Shown in pieces: positions 6,319 to 12,631 of a stretch of DNA of 19,112 nt. Each line of letters opens with the position of its first letter. Position 1 is the first letter of the stretch. This stretch comes from an uncultured Eubacteriales bacterium (lineage in GTDB: Bacteria; Bacillota; Clostridia; Christensenellales; Borkfalkiaceae). Where the stretch lies: assembly GCA_900540805.1 (NCBI GenBank), contig UQHL01000036.1, forward strand, positions 1 to 19,112, read 5' to 3'. The notes below the pieces were generated by a model. That model made no database searches, was not told where the DNA came from, and worked only from the letters and a program-made list of their open reading frames with translations. A program made the position numbers and the translations under genes.

Positions 6319-7403
6319 TATCCAATTTGCCCAGACTTTACACCCGCCGCAAAGTCTATATCTTTTAGTCGCTTTCGCCATTCCGGGTAACAATCGCAAT
6401 ATGTTCCGTCCGGCTTTGTTCCCATATCTGAACATTTCCGACATTTATATTTCGGCAACACTTCCCCGAGTTCCGAAAGTTCTGTTTCGGAAAATCCGAA
6501 CGCAAGTGCCCGGTCTGTGATGGTGTTCCAAAGAATCTCTCGACGCTTCTTTATCTCTTGGAGCTTTCCCGCGTCGTGTTCCTTGTTTTCCGCGACGTCG
6601 AGTTTTCTGCGCTCCCGGAACGCCGCTGCATATTTCCCGTCCAATCGCAACGGGCGGCTGCGTTTCTCCGCTTCCCGTTCCGCTTCGGCTCTCAGCTTTG
6701 AATAGTAGCTCTCGCGTTCCGCTTTTTCGTTTATCTGCCTCACGTTCTCCGGCAGCTTCTCCTCTTTCCCGTTTTTCCGGAACGCCTTTCGAATCGCAAT
6801 CACTAAATCTTTATCCGCCGTATATTTGAAGATTGCCGCACCGTTTAATACGTCCGGCGTTTCTTCGCGTCTTATCAGTTCTGTTTCTATCAGCGCCTCT
6901 ATCGCTTCCGATGCAGTGCTCGTCGAGATTCCCAGCGTCCGCGCTATATTCCCCATTGAGCCTTTATAGCCTTTTGTTTTCGGATTCAGACTCCAACTCA
7001 ATATATAACTTGCGACGTCTATTTCATTTTGCCGAAGGTATCTTGCCCCGCTCTTGAACGTAAACTCTGTTGTATAGAAAAAGGAAGGCGTGATAATAAA
7101 CCCGTCCGAAGCTTTGGTGCTCTCGTCCGTCTTATATTCCGAGCGCGTCCCGTTCAGACGTTTTATCAAGCCTTTTTCGTTTAACCTTTTTACCCACCTT
7201 GCGACAGAGGATCGGGAACAATTCAAAACTTTTGCCATTTCCGGATATGTTTCTTCACAGGTCTGTTTCCAACTGCATTCACCGAAAATCCGCCCGAATA
7301 CCGCCTTTCCGAGCGCGGCAAAACCCGCCTTTGCCATTTCGGCAAAATGCGAGTAATACCGTTTCGTATATGTGAAGTTTTCGGGTATCGCTATCGCTCC
7401 CAT
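6318..7403 (-). CDS. Replication-initiation-type protein with two HTH domains and a DnaI-like zinc motif
   Basis: A 361-aa protein. Residues about 45-90 form a winged helix (EMAKVLNCSRSSVARWVKRL, then GLIKRL). Residues about 125-170 form a second one of HTH_36 type (EIDVASYILSWSL, NIARTLGISTSTASEAIEAL, ELIRRE). A charged helical linker follows. The C-terminus carries Cys321-x2-Cys324-x-Asp-x-Gly and Cys336-x-Cys338, a pattern like the zinc-binding N-terminal part of DnaI/DnaC helicase loaders, but no ATPase domain follows. Similar HTH proteins initiate replication of plasmids and phages, so a role in origin binding and helicase recruitment is inferred. It is the last gene of the operon 127 aa, 128 aa, Rep, and lies beside the direct repeats. 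It has no HUH endonuclease motif. Confidence 0.6.
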   Translation of the reverse strand: MGAIAIPENFTYTKRYYSHFAEMAKAGFAALGKAVFGRIFGECSWKQTCEETYPEMAKVLNCSRSSVARWVKRLNEKGLIKRLNGTRSEYKTDESTKASDGFIITPSFFYTTEFTFKSGARYLRQNEIDVASYILSWSLNPKTKGYKGSMGNIARTLGISTSTASEAIEALIETELIRREETPDVLNGAAIFKYTADKDLVIAIRKAFRKNGKEEKLPENVRQINEKAERESYYSKLRAEAEREAEKRSRPLRLDGKYAAAFRERRKLDVAENKEHDAGKLQEIKKRREILWNTITDRALAFGFSETELSELGEVLPKYKCRKCSDMGTKPDGTYCDCYPEWRKRLKDIDFAAGVKSGQIG

Positions 7404-7447
7404 TTTTTAATCTTCCTTTTGCGGGGCTTCCCGCGTTCTGTAACCCT

Positions 7448-7834
7448 TTACTCGTTCGCTTGTTTCTCCGCCTTTTCCTGCGTTCTCGGCTTCCGTGACC
7501 GCGCTCGAAACCCGCCCGCCTTCTCGGCGTTTTCTAACGCCGCTTTCAGTTCCGTTCTCTGGCTCATTACCCGCGACGGATCCTCCGTCGGCTCCCGCAC
7601 AAATTCGCTTGCCTTTCGGCGCAGCTCTTTATATGCCGGGTACTTCTCCGGCTCGTCCGGCGATGACGCATACTCCGAAAGCTGCATCAAGATATTTTTC
7701 AGCCACTTCTGAAAAAATCCTATTTCTTCCCGCACTACCGACTGATAGCAATATATTCGTATCACTTTTACAAGCTCCTCGTAACATTCCTTTTCTGTCG
7801 GCGTCTTGCTTTTCGCCCTTAATATCTCTTTCAT
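7448..7834 (-). CDS. Hypothetical helical protein, 128 aa
   Basis: I do not recognise this protein. It is predicted to be almost wholly helical and charged, with aromatic-rich helices in the first half (VIRIYCYQSVV, FFQKWLKNIL) and a basic C-terminus (RARSRKPR). Its ATG overlaps the stop codon of the 127-aa gene (ATGA), and the replication-type gene follows 44 bases later, so the three are one operon. A role in replication or its control is inferred from position only. Its first codons (MKEILR) recur as a truncated remnant at 8732-8764. Confidence 0.6.
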   Translation of the reverse strand: MKEILRAKSKTPTEKECYEELVKVIRIYCYQSVVREEIGFFQKWLKNILMQLSEYASSPDEPEKYPAYKELRRKASEFVREPTEDPSRVMSQRTELKAALENAEKAGGFRARSRKPRTQEKAEKQANE

Positions 7835-8214
7835 TTTCCTGCCCCCGTAACAGTTTTTTCCGCTTTGAGTTTTGATATTTCTTCTTTTACGTATTCCCGA
7901 TATACTGTACCCGCTCGCTCCTTTATATCTTTTAACTGTTCTTTCAGTAAGCCGTCGATTTCTCCGAAATACTGTTCCAGCTCCTCCGCCGCTTCCTTTT
8001 CTCCGTCGTATTCTTCCGTCGGCCGATTAAACTCCGGATAACCCCGATTCTCGATTCCCATTCGCAATCGTCCGTTCATTTCCCACCGCAACGCTATATT
8101 GAAATATCCGAACAGCTCCCGATGCACGCCCAAACTTCCCTCGAAGCCACCCTCCTGATATGTCCAACGCACTTTCCGAATCTTCTCTGCATTCTTTTCT
8201 CGCTCGTTCCTCAT
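7831..8214 (-). CDS. Cassette 1 hypothetical protein, 127 aa
   Basis: Unrecognised. It begins MRNEREKNAEKIRKVRWTY and contains GGFEGSLGVHRELFGYFNIALRWEMNG, possibly a small beta sheet, followed by an acidic coiled region (EEAAEELEQYFGEIDGLLKEQ) and a lysine-rich tail. A paralogue at 8761-9144 is nearly identical over the first 56 residues and diverges afterwards. GGAGGT precedes the ATG. Transcription starts from the operator-controlled promoter at 8259-8287, so it is the first gene of the operon that ends in the replication-type gene. Confidence 0.65.
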   Translation of the reverse strand: MRNEREKNAEKIRKVRWTYQEGGFEGSLGVHRELFGYFNIALRWEMNGRLRMGIENRGYPEFNRPTEEYDGEKEAAEELEQYFGEIDGLLKEQLKDIKERAGTVYREYVKEEISKLKAEKTVTGAGK

Positions 8215-8235
8215 CTTTATACCTCCATTTACGTT

Positions 8236-8314
8236 TTAGACCGTTTTGGTCTAATTATATTATATGACCACTTTGGTCTAATGTCAAGCATTATTGGCCA
8301 TTTTGGTCTATAAT
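8236..8314. promoter_or_regulatory. Cassette 1 switch: divergent promoters with three operators
   Basis: Three palindromes GACC-N5-GGTC are centred at 8245 (TTAGACC-GTTTT-GGTCTAA), 8272 (GACC-ACTTT-GGTC) and 8302 (GGCC-ATTTT-GGTC), so centre distances are 27 and 30 bp. The minus promoter has TTGACA (8282-8287), 17 bp, TATAAT (8259-8264); operator 2 fills its spacer and operator 1 covers the start point. The plus promoter has TATAAT (8309-8314) with a weak -35, and operator 3 fills its spacer. Binding at operators 1 and 2 should silence the replication operon, and binding at operator 3 the plus-strand regulator. Confidence 0.85.
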
Positions 8315-8332
8315 TATTTTAGAGGTAGAAAA

Positions 8333-8533
8333 ATGCACGAACGATTAAAAGAATTGCGCATTGAGCGTAATTTCAAGCTCAAAGAAGTTGCAGAAAAACT
8401 CAATGTAACCATTCGCACCATAAGCCGCTATGAAGATGGTACACGTGAGCCCTCTGTGGAAATGATAATCAAATTTTGCAAACTTTACGATGTATCGGCG
8501 GACTATCTTTTAGGGCTTACTGACAGCTATTGA
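8333..8533 (+). CDS. Cassette 1 XRE-family regulator, plus strand
   Basis: A 66-aa single-domain Cro/CI-type protein starting MHERLKELRIERN. The helix-turn-helix is KEVAEKLNVTIRTISRYEDG, followed by GTREPSVEMIIKFCKLYDVSADYLLG, the usual XRE C-terminal half. AGAGG lies before the ATG at 8333; the longer upstream reading would begin inside the operator region. It is transcribed from the plus promoter at operator 3. Its last 17 bases overlap the end of the convergent XRE gene. The recognition helix resembles that convergent partner more than its paralogue at 9244. No dimerisation or cleavage domain is present. Confidence 0.85.
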   Translation: MHERLKELRIERNFKLKEVAEKLNVTIRTISRYEDGTREPSVEMIIKFCKLYDVSADYLLGLTDSY

Positions 8534-8735
8534 GTTGCGCCCAAATAATTTCTTCGGCGGTACAATGGTAAAAATCCATCAATTTTATAATTTGTTCAAG
8601 ACCAATGCGACGTGTACCCTGTTCATATCTTGAAACAGCACGTACACTTACCCCCAACACCTCCGCGACTTCCGCGGCGGTGTTTTTATTTTGTTCCCGC
8701 AGCTCCCGAAGGGTCGGGCTTTCGCTTTTGTTCAT
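8517..8735 (-). CDS. Cassette 1 XRE-family regulator, minus strand
   Basis: A 72-aa XRE protein beginning MNKSESPTLRELREQNK, with the helix-turn-helix AEVAEVLGVSVRAVSRYEQG. The recognition-helix residues R, SRYE and GTR equal those of the plus-strand partner of the same cassette. It is translationally chained to the upstream 127-aa gene through a ten-codon remnant frame (ATGA overlaps on both sides), so it is expressed from the cassette 2 minus promoter. It probably binds the GACC-N5-GGTC operators (inferred). Its transcript runs antisense to the plus-strand regulator. Confidence 0.8.
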   Translation of the reverse strand: MNKSESPTLRELREQNKNTAAEVAEVLGVSVRAVSRYEQGTRRIGLEQIIKLMDFYHCTAEEIIWAQLNSCQ

Positions 8736-8764
8736 CTCGACTTTCTCCTTAATATCTCTTTCAT
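8732..8764 (-). pseudogene. Ten-codon remnant of the 128-aa gene start (duplication scar)
   Basis: The frame MKEILRRKSR starts with the same six residues as the 128-aa protein at 7834, then runs into the leader of the XRE gene and stops. Its ATG overlaps the 127-aa stop and its TGA overlaps the XRE ATG. This marks the junction of the tandem duplication and may serve as a coupling leader peptide. Confidence 0.75.
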
Positions 8765-9144
8765 CCTCCCGCCTCCATAACTGTTTTTTTCGCTTTGAGT
8801 TTTGATATTTCTTCTTTCACGTACTCCCGATATATCGCTTCCGCACGTTCCTTTACCTCCCGAAGCCTCTCTTTTAATAATCCGTCTATCTCCCCGAAAT
8901 ACTTCTCCAACTCCGCCGCGGCTTCTTCCGGTCCCTCATATTCCTCCGGCAAACGGTTGAATTGCGGATAACCTCGATTCTCAATACTCATTCGCAATCG
9001 TCCGTTCATTTCCCACCGCAACGCTATATTGAAATACCCGAACAGCTCCCGATGCACTCCCAAACTTCCCTCGAAGCCACCCTCCTGATATGTCCAACGC
9101 ACTTTCCGAATCTTCTCTGCATTCTTTTCTCGCTCAGTTCTCAT
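8761..9144 (-). CDS. Cassette 2 hypothetical protein, 127 aa
   Basis: Paralogue of the protein at 7831-8214 with the same length and start (MRTEREKNAEKIRKVRWTY). The first 56 residues differ at only two positions, and the second half differs at many. GGAGGG precedes the ATG. It is driven by the cassette 2 minus promoter and is followed by the remnant frame and the minus-strand XRE gene of cassette 1 rather than by replication genes. No function is recognised. Confidence 0.65.
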   Translation of the reverse strand: MRTEREKNAEKIRKVRWTYQEGGFEGSLGVHRELFGYFNIALRWEMNGRLRMSIENRGYPQFNRLPEEYEGPEEAAAELEKYFGEIDGLLKERLREVKERAEAIYREYVKEEISKLKAKKTVMEAGG

Positions 9145-9161
9145 GAATTATTGCCCTCCAG

Positions 9162-9237
9162 CACACATAATGTGGTTATATTATAAACCCACACAGTGTG
9201 TGTTGTCAAGCATTTAGTCCACATTCCGTGTTATAAT
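9162..9237. promoter_or_regulatory. Cassette 2 switch: divergent promoters with three different operators
   Basis: Three sites of consensus CCACA-N4-GTGTG lie at 9162-9175 (read on the minus strand), 9189-9202 and 9219-9232. Centre distances are 27 and 30 bp, exactly as in cassette 1, though the sequence is unrelated to GACC-N5-GGTC. The minus promoter is TTGACA (9204-9209), 18 bp, TATAAT (9180-9185), with operator 2 in the spacer. The plus promoter has TATAAT (9232-9237) with operator 3 in its spacer. Confidence 0.85.
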
Positions 9238-9243
9238 TTTTCC

Positions 9244-9453
9244 ATGAACGAGTTTTCTGAACGATTAAAAGAATTAAGATTATCCTCCGGTCTAACCCAA
9301 AAAGAAGTTGCTGAGAAAGTCGGATTGACAAAAAATGCCTTGGGAAATTATGAGGCCGGAATACGGGAACCCTCTTTGACTATATTGATCAAACTGTGTG
9401 ACTTGTTTGATGTAAGCGCCGACTATCTTTTAGGCCGGAATGACAGCTATTAA
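9244..9453 (+). CDS. Cassette 2 XRE-family regulator, plus strand
   Basis: A 69-aa XRE protein beginning MNEFSERLKELRLSSGLTQ, with the helix-turn-helix KEVAEKVGLTKNALGNYEAG, then GIREPSLTILIKLCDLFDVSADYLLG. The C-terminal half closely matches the cassette 1 paralogue, while the recognition helix does not. The ATG lies only six bases after the TATAAT box, so the message should start at or within two bases of the start codon (leaderless), and no ribosome site is visible. It overlaps the convergent XRE gene by 65 bases. Confidence 0.85.
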   Translation: MNEFSERLKELRLSSGLTQKEVAEKVGLTKNALGNYEAGIREPSLTILIKLCDLFDVSADYLLGRNDSY

Positions 9454-9655
9454 GTTGTGCTTCGATAACTTCTTCCGTCGAAATTCCATACAAGATTGCC
9501 AAAATTAATATCTGTTCCAAACTTATCCGCCTAATCCCGCACTCGTAATTCGTCAATGCATTCGCTGTTACCCCCAAAGCCGCTGCAACTTCTTCGCGGC
9601 TTCTTTTATTTTGTTCCCGCAGTTCCCGTAGGGTCGGGCTTTCGCTTTTGTTCAT
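9389..9655 (-). CDS. Cassette 2 XRE-family regulator, minus strand
   Basis: An 88-aa XRE protein whose first 17 residues equal those of the cassette 1 minus-strand paralogue (MNKSESPTLRELREQNK). Its helix-turn-helix AALGVTANALTNYECG shares NAL, NYE and GIR with its own convergent partner. The C-terminus is about 16 residues longer than the paralogue because the stop after QLNSC is lost; the tail (SGLKDSRRLHQTSHTV) is antisense to the partner gene and may be dispensable. AAGGAG precedes the ATG. It follows the winged-helix gene by 15 bases and is probably co-transcribed with it. Confidence 0.8.
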   Translation of the reverse strand: MNKSESPTLRELREQNKRSREEVAAALGVTANALTNYECGIRRISLEQILILAILYGISTEEVIEAQLNSCHSGLKDSRRLHQTSHTV

Positions 9656-9670
9656 CTCGACTTTCTCCTT

Positions 9671-9928
9671 TCAATTCACCACAACTTCCGGCGAGGAAGG
9701 ATTGACAGACAGCTTTCCGTCCTCTTTCTTGATAAAGCCGTAACGGATCAAGGCTGATACGGCATATTTCACGCCGTTCCAGCTCATGCCCACTTCGTCC
9801 GCTATTTTCCGATAGTCCACGACTTCCGCGCGGTCTTGGAGTTTATCTTTCAGGCATTGATAAACCCGCAGCGTCGCTACCGTCAGGTGTGTCGTTCGCT
9901 CGGTGCGAATCGTGATCGTTTGTTCCAT
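9671..9928 (-). CDS. Small winged-helix DNA-binding protein, 85 aa
   Basis: The start at 9928 has a perfect AGGAGG site. A longer in-frame reading to 10204 adds a low-complexity Gly/Pro/Arg stretch and is rejected. After a beta-prone N-terminus (QTITIRTERTTHLTV) a winged helix runs through TLRVYQCLKDKL, YRKIADEVGMSWNGVKYAVSAL and YGFIKKEDGKL. It is likely a transcription regulator and is the first gene of the two-gene unit that ends in the cassette 2 minus-strand XRE gene. The target is unknown. Confidence 0.7.
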   Translation of the reverse strand: MEQTITIRTERTTHLTVATLRVYQCLKDKLQDRAEVVDYRKIADEVGMSWNGVKYAVSALIRYGFIKKEDGKLSVNPSSPEVVVN

Positions 9929-10358
9929 TTCTCGCCTCCTTTGGCCGTATTCCGACCTGATTTTTTTGTTAAAATCTAAATTTTTTGCCAAAATCGAGGC
10001 CGTGAAGAATCCCGCGACAAGCGCGGAATTCTTCAAGAAATACGGCGCGCCGCGACTTGATTTTAGCCTCCCCGCCCGCATGACGTTGCCCGGCGCCGTT
10101 GCCGGCCGCCCGTCGGCTCTGCGGCCGTCTCCCCCGCCCCACGGTGCGGGGATATACGTCCGCATTTCCGTCGGTCTGGCCGTCACCGTCTTTTCTCCGG
10201 GCAACGTTAATCTGGTCGGGTTTGCCCCGGCTCTGTCGTCTCTCTTCTCCTTTTGCGCCTTCGGCGCCGCTGGATAAGTGAGAGTTCCCCCGCGCCCGGC
10301 CTCGGCGCTTTATTCCGACCGCCTGCGGTCTTTTCGTCGCTTACCTGCCTGCCGCGTT
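9929..10358. other. 430-bp noncoding GC-rich region with several hairpins
   Basis: No credible gene was found. The strongest structure is a 13-bp stem with one mismatch (GAAGAATCCCGCG with CGCGGAATTCTTC, 10004-10034) next to an A/T-rich tract. Others are the palindrome CGGCGCGCCG (10043-10052), CCCCGC/GCGGGG (10132-10151), CCGGGCAA/TTGCCCCGG (10197-10230), GCGCC-TTC-GGCGC (10255-10267) and GACCGC/GCGGTC plus TTTT (10317-10334). It separates the envelope operon from the control genes, and could hold the terminator of the former plus a nick site, packaging signal or structured RNA. Confidence 0.5.
10317..10334 (+). terminator. Short stem-loop with T tract
   Basis: GACCGC-CT-GCGGTC is followed by TTTT on the plus strand, just past the end of the ATPase gene on the other strand. 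A weak terminator at best. Confidence 0.3.
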
Positions 10359-12629
10359 TTATTTCTGCTTTCGTTCGAGCTTTTTCCGCGGTTGCCAGAC
10401 GTATTTTGTTCCGACTTCCTCACGGTATTTTTTCCGTTTTATCGCTTCTACGCTATTATCGTCGAACGCCTCAAATACTTTCTTATAGAAAAAGCTGTGC
10501 ACGCTCTGCATCTCCTCACAGCTCGGACGCAGTTCTTTGTATTGCGGAAAATCGTTCAGGCCCGTTTTTGAGCGCAGCGCCTTCTGCGTGTAAAACTCAC
10601 GGATACTGTCCGTCGCAAATCGGTTGTTATATACCTTATACGTACAGATATAATATTTGCCCTTATCCGTGATTTGCTCTCCCGCCATTTCATTCGTTAT
10701 CCGCACCGTTCCCACATATACCGAATAACGGTTGAATATCTTCTCATAATATCGGTATAATGCCCGGTACAGCTTTTTCACGAGATACAGGAAAAGCGTA
10801 TTGTCCCCGCGCAGGTTTCGGATCTGATAATAAATCCTATCGAAAAACTTCGTCGCTATCAGATACGCCGCTTCTTCTATCGCAAAAAACGGCATGACGA
10901 TTTTCGCCTCCGACATTTTCTTGATCATCACGCTGTCGCAAAGGTCTTTGTTATCCGCCCCCAAAGAGTCGGGCCTTTGGTCGTCCATGAACATTCTGAA
11001 AAATGTGTAATTGTCCACCGTCGCCGCGTGTCCGCGCATTTTTACGTCAAGCTCGAAAAGGTCGTTTTTCTGATTACAATCGGGATCGTTTATGCTTCCC
11101 GTTCTCGTATGCTGGTTCCCGCGGTCTTTCGCTACCTCCATGATATTGATAATCCCGATTTCCAGACCGTCTTTATACTTGCCCTTGTCGTCAAACACTT
11201 TCCCGAGACGCATTCCGTCCTCGTCTAAAATGTGAGAATAGGCGGAGGGCTGTTCGATACGGGAAAAGAAATCGTCCGCATACAGCGGGAAATTCCCGAA
11301 ATCCACTCGCCCCGCGTCCGTTCGGATCGCATAGTTCCCGATCAGCAGCGGCGTAGGCGACGCATAGATCCAATACAGTTGCGCATACGCTTCCAGCGCC
11401 TCAAACAGATCCACCGTTCCCAGCCCGGCTTTATACGTCATTCCGTTTTCGGGGTTGTAACCGAACAAAAAATCCCGATACGGATAACCATATTTCCGGG
11501 AAAGGATTTTCAAAAGCCTTTTTCTCTGGCGGCTATGTAACCCGCAGCCGAATTTCAGATACCCGATAAACCGCCGTACTTTCGCCAATGTCGGGAAATA
11601 TCCCGCCGCTATCCCTTCTTCCAGATACTTTTCCAACAGAATCCACGGGAAGAACGGGAACTGCATATCCCGCGCTTGCAGTTTTTCTTTCGCCTTTTCT
11701 CGGAAGATTGCCTCTTGTGAGAGCGCCATATCCGTGATCATCGTCGTTTTTTTCGCACGCTGCTTCCCGACCACGAACAGCGCCCCCGGGTGCGATTCCA
11801 GAAAGTCCCGGTCCCGCGCCTCGTATCCCCGCAGACGCTGCGTCCCTATATTCTTGCGGATCGAGTCGAAAATCAGAAATCCGACTACCGCCCAGCTCCA
11901 CCATGGCAAGAAATTGATTGCCACCGTCAGATCCATCGACAGCTTTGCAATTTGCGTGAAGATGCCCAATGCGTCAAAACTCACCGCGAAATAGAACACG
12001 AACGCAAAAAATTCCATGATAATCGTCAATGCGTTCAGGTTGTACGACCAGATCAACCCCGCGACCAGAATATAAATCCGGTGTTCGTTCAGGAAGCCCG
12101 CATAGTTTTTGAAAAACGCTTTACACTTTCCCCACGTCGCCGCTTCGATTTTCTTATACACCCGCAACGGCTTTGTGTCCGCGTTGTAATTATTATTCGG
12201 CCGCCTGTATGCACTTTTGATTAAAAACCACAATAACACAAGTACGGGAAGAATCAGGATTGCCGCTTTGGCGAACGTCGAAAGTCCTTTCAACAGTCCC
12301 AGAAAAAACGCCTCTGCGTTTTCTTTGGAAATCAGAGCTTTCCCGTACGCTTTCAGGCCCGTTATAAACTCCGAAGGCTGAAACGGCAATACTTCCGTTG
12401 CGTTAGTCGGGATCCCCCCGACTGTCGGCGTGATCACGCCCTCGAACCCTAAAAGCTCCGTGAAGTAGTATGCGACGGATAATCCGAAGTCCTTGAACGC
12501 CTGAACCGTTCGGAAGAATACCGCGCGGAAATAGAAAACAGAAAACAGTAACGAGCCGGCCAATACCGCCGCGCTTACGATATGATAAATTATCCGGCGG
12601 TCTATTCGCCCTCTCGCTTCCTTTTCCAT
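10359..12629 (-). CDS. Polytopic membrane protein with deviant P-loop (Zot/pI-like or coupling-protein-like ATPase)
   Basis: A 756-aa protein. Likely membrane segments lie near residues 14-36, 119-139, 186-222 (long, perhaps two) and 233-255. A large cytoplasmic part begins with LFVVGKQRAKKTTM (residues 284-297), a Walker-A-like loop with lysine where the last glycine is usual. A hydrophobic strand IGIINIMEVAKDRGNQ (491-506) could be Walker B, with an acidic residue but no Asp-Glu pair. MRGHAATVD (531-539) and DDQRPDSL (549-556) recall the R-H and Q motifs of Zot/pI assembly ATPases. I infer a motor for export or assembly across the membrane. A VirD4/TcpA-type coupling protein is the alternative. 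Translation is probably coupled to the 32-aa gene ending two bases upstream, as no ribosome site is visible. Confidence 0.5.
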   Translation of the reverse strand: MEKEARGRIDRRIIYHIVSAAVLAGSLLFSVFYFRAVFFRTVQAFKDFGLSVAYYFTELLGFEGVITPTVGGIPTNATEVLPFQPSEFITGLKAYGKALISKENAEAFFLGLLKGLSTFAKAAILILPVLVLLWFLIKSAYRRPNNNYNADTKPLRVYKKIEAATWGKCKAFFKNYAGFLNEHRIYILVAGLIWSYNLNALTIIMEFFAFVFYFAVSFDALGIFTQIAKLSMDLTVAINFLPWWSWAVVGFLIFDSIRKNIGTQRLRGYEARDRDFLESHPGALFVVGKQRAKKTTMITDMALSQEAIFREKAKEKLQARDMQFPFFPWILLEKYLEEGIAAGYFPTLAKVRRFIGYLKFGCGLHSRQRKRLLKILSRKYGYPYRDFLFGYNPENGMTYKAGLGTVDLFEALEAYAQLYWIYASPTPLLIGNYAIRTDAGRVDFGNFPLYADDFFSRIEQPSAYSHILDEDGMRLGKVFDDKGKYKDGLEIGIINIMEVAKDRGNQHTRTGSINDPDCNQKNDLFELDVKMRGHAATVDNYTFFRMFMDDQRPDSLGADNKDLCDSVMIKKMSEAKIVMPFFAIEEAAYLIATKFFDRIYYQIRNLRGDNTLFLYLVKKLYRALYRYYEKIFNRYSVYVGTVRITNEMAGEQITDKGKYYICTYKVYNNRFATDSIREFYTQKALRSKTGLNDFPQYKELRPSCEEMQSVHSFFYKKVFEAFDDNSVEAIKRKKYREEVGTKYVWQPRKKLERKQK

Positions 12630-12631
12630 TT

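Noticed and set aside
9929..10204. N-terminal extension of the winged-helix protein to a 177-aa reading
   Set aside because: The added residues are low-complexity Gly/Pro/Arg, and a perfect AGGAGG site sits directly before the internal ATG at 9928.
11533..11904. Minus-strand 123-codon frame inside the ATPase gene
   Set aside because: It is a shadow frame of the long gene, with no ribosome site or family resemblance.
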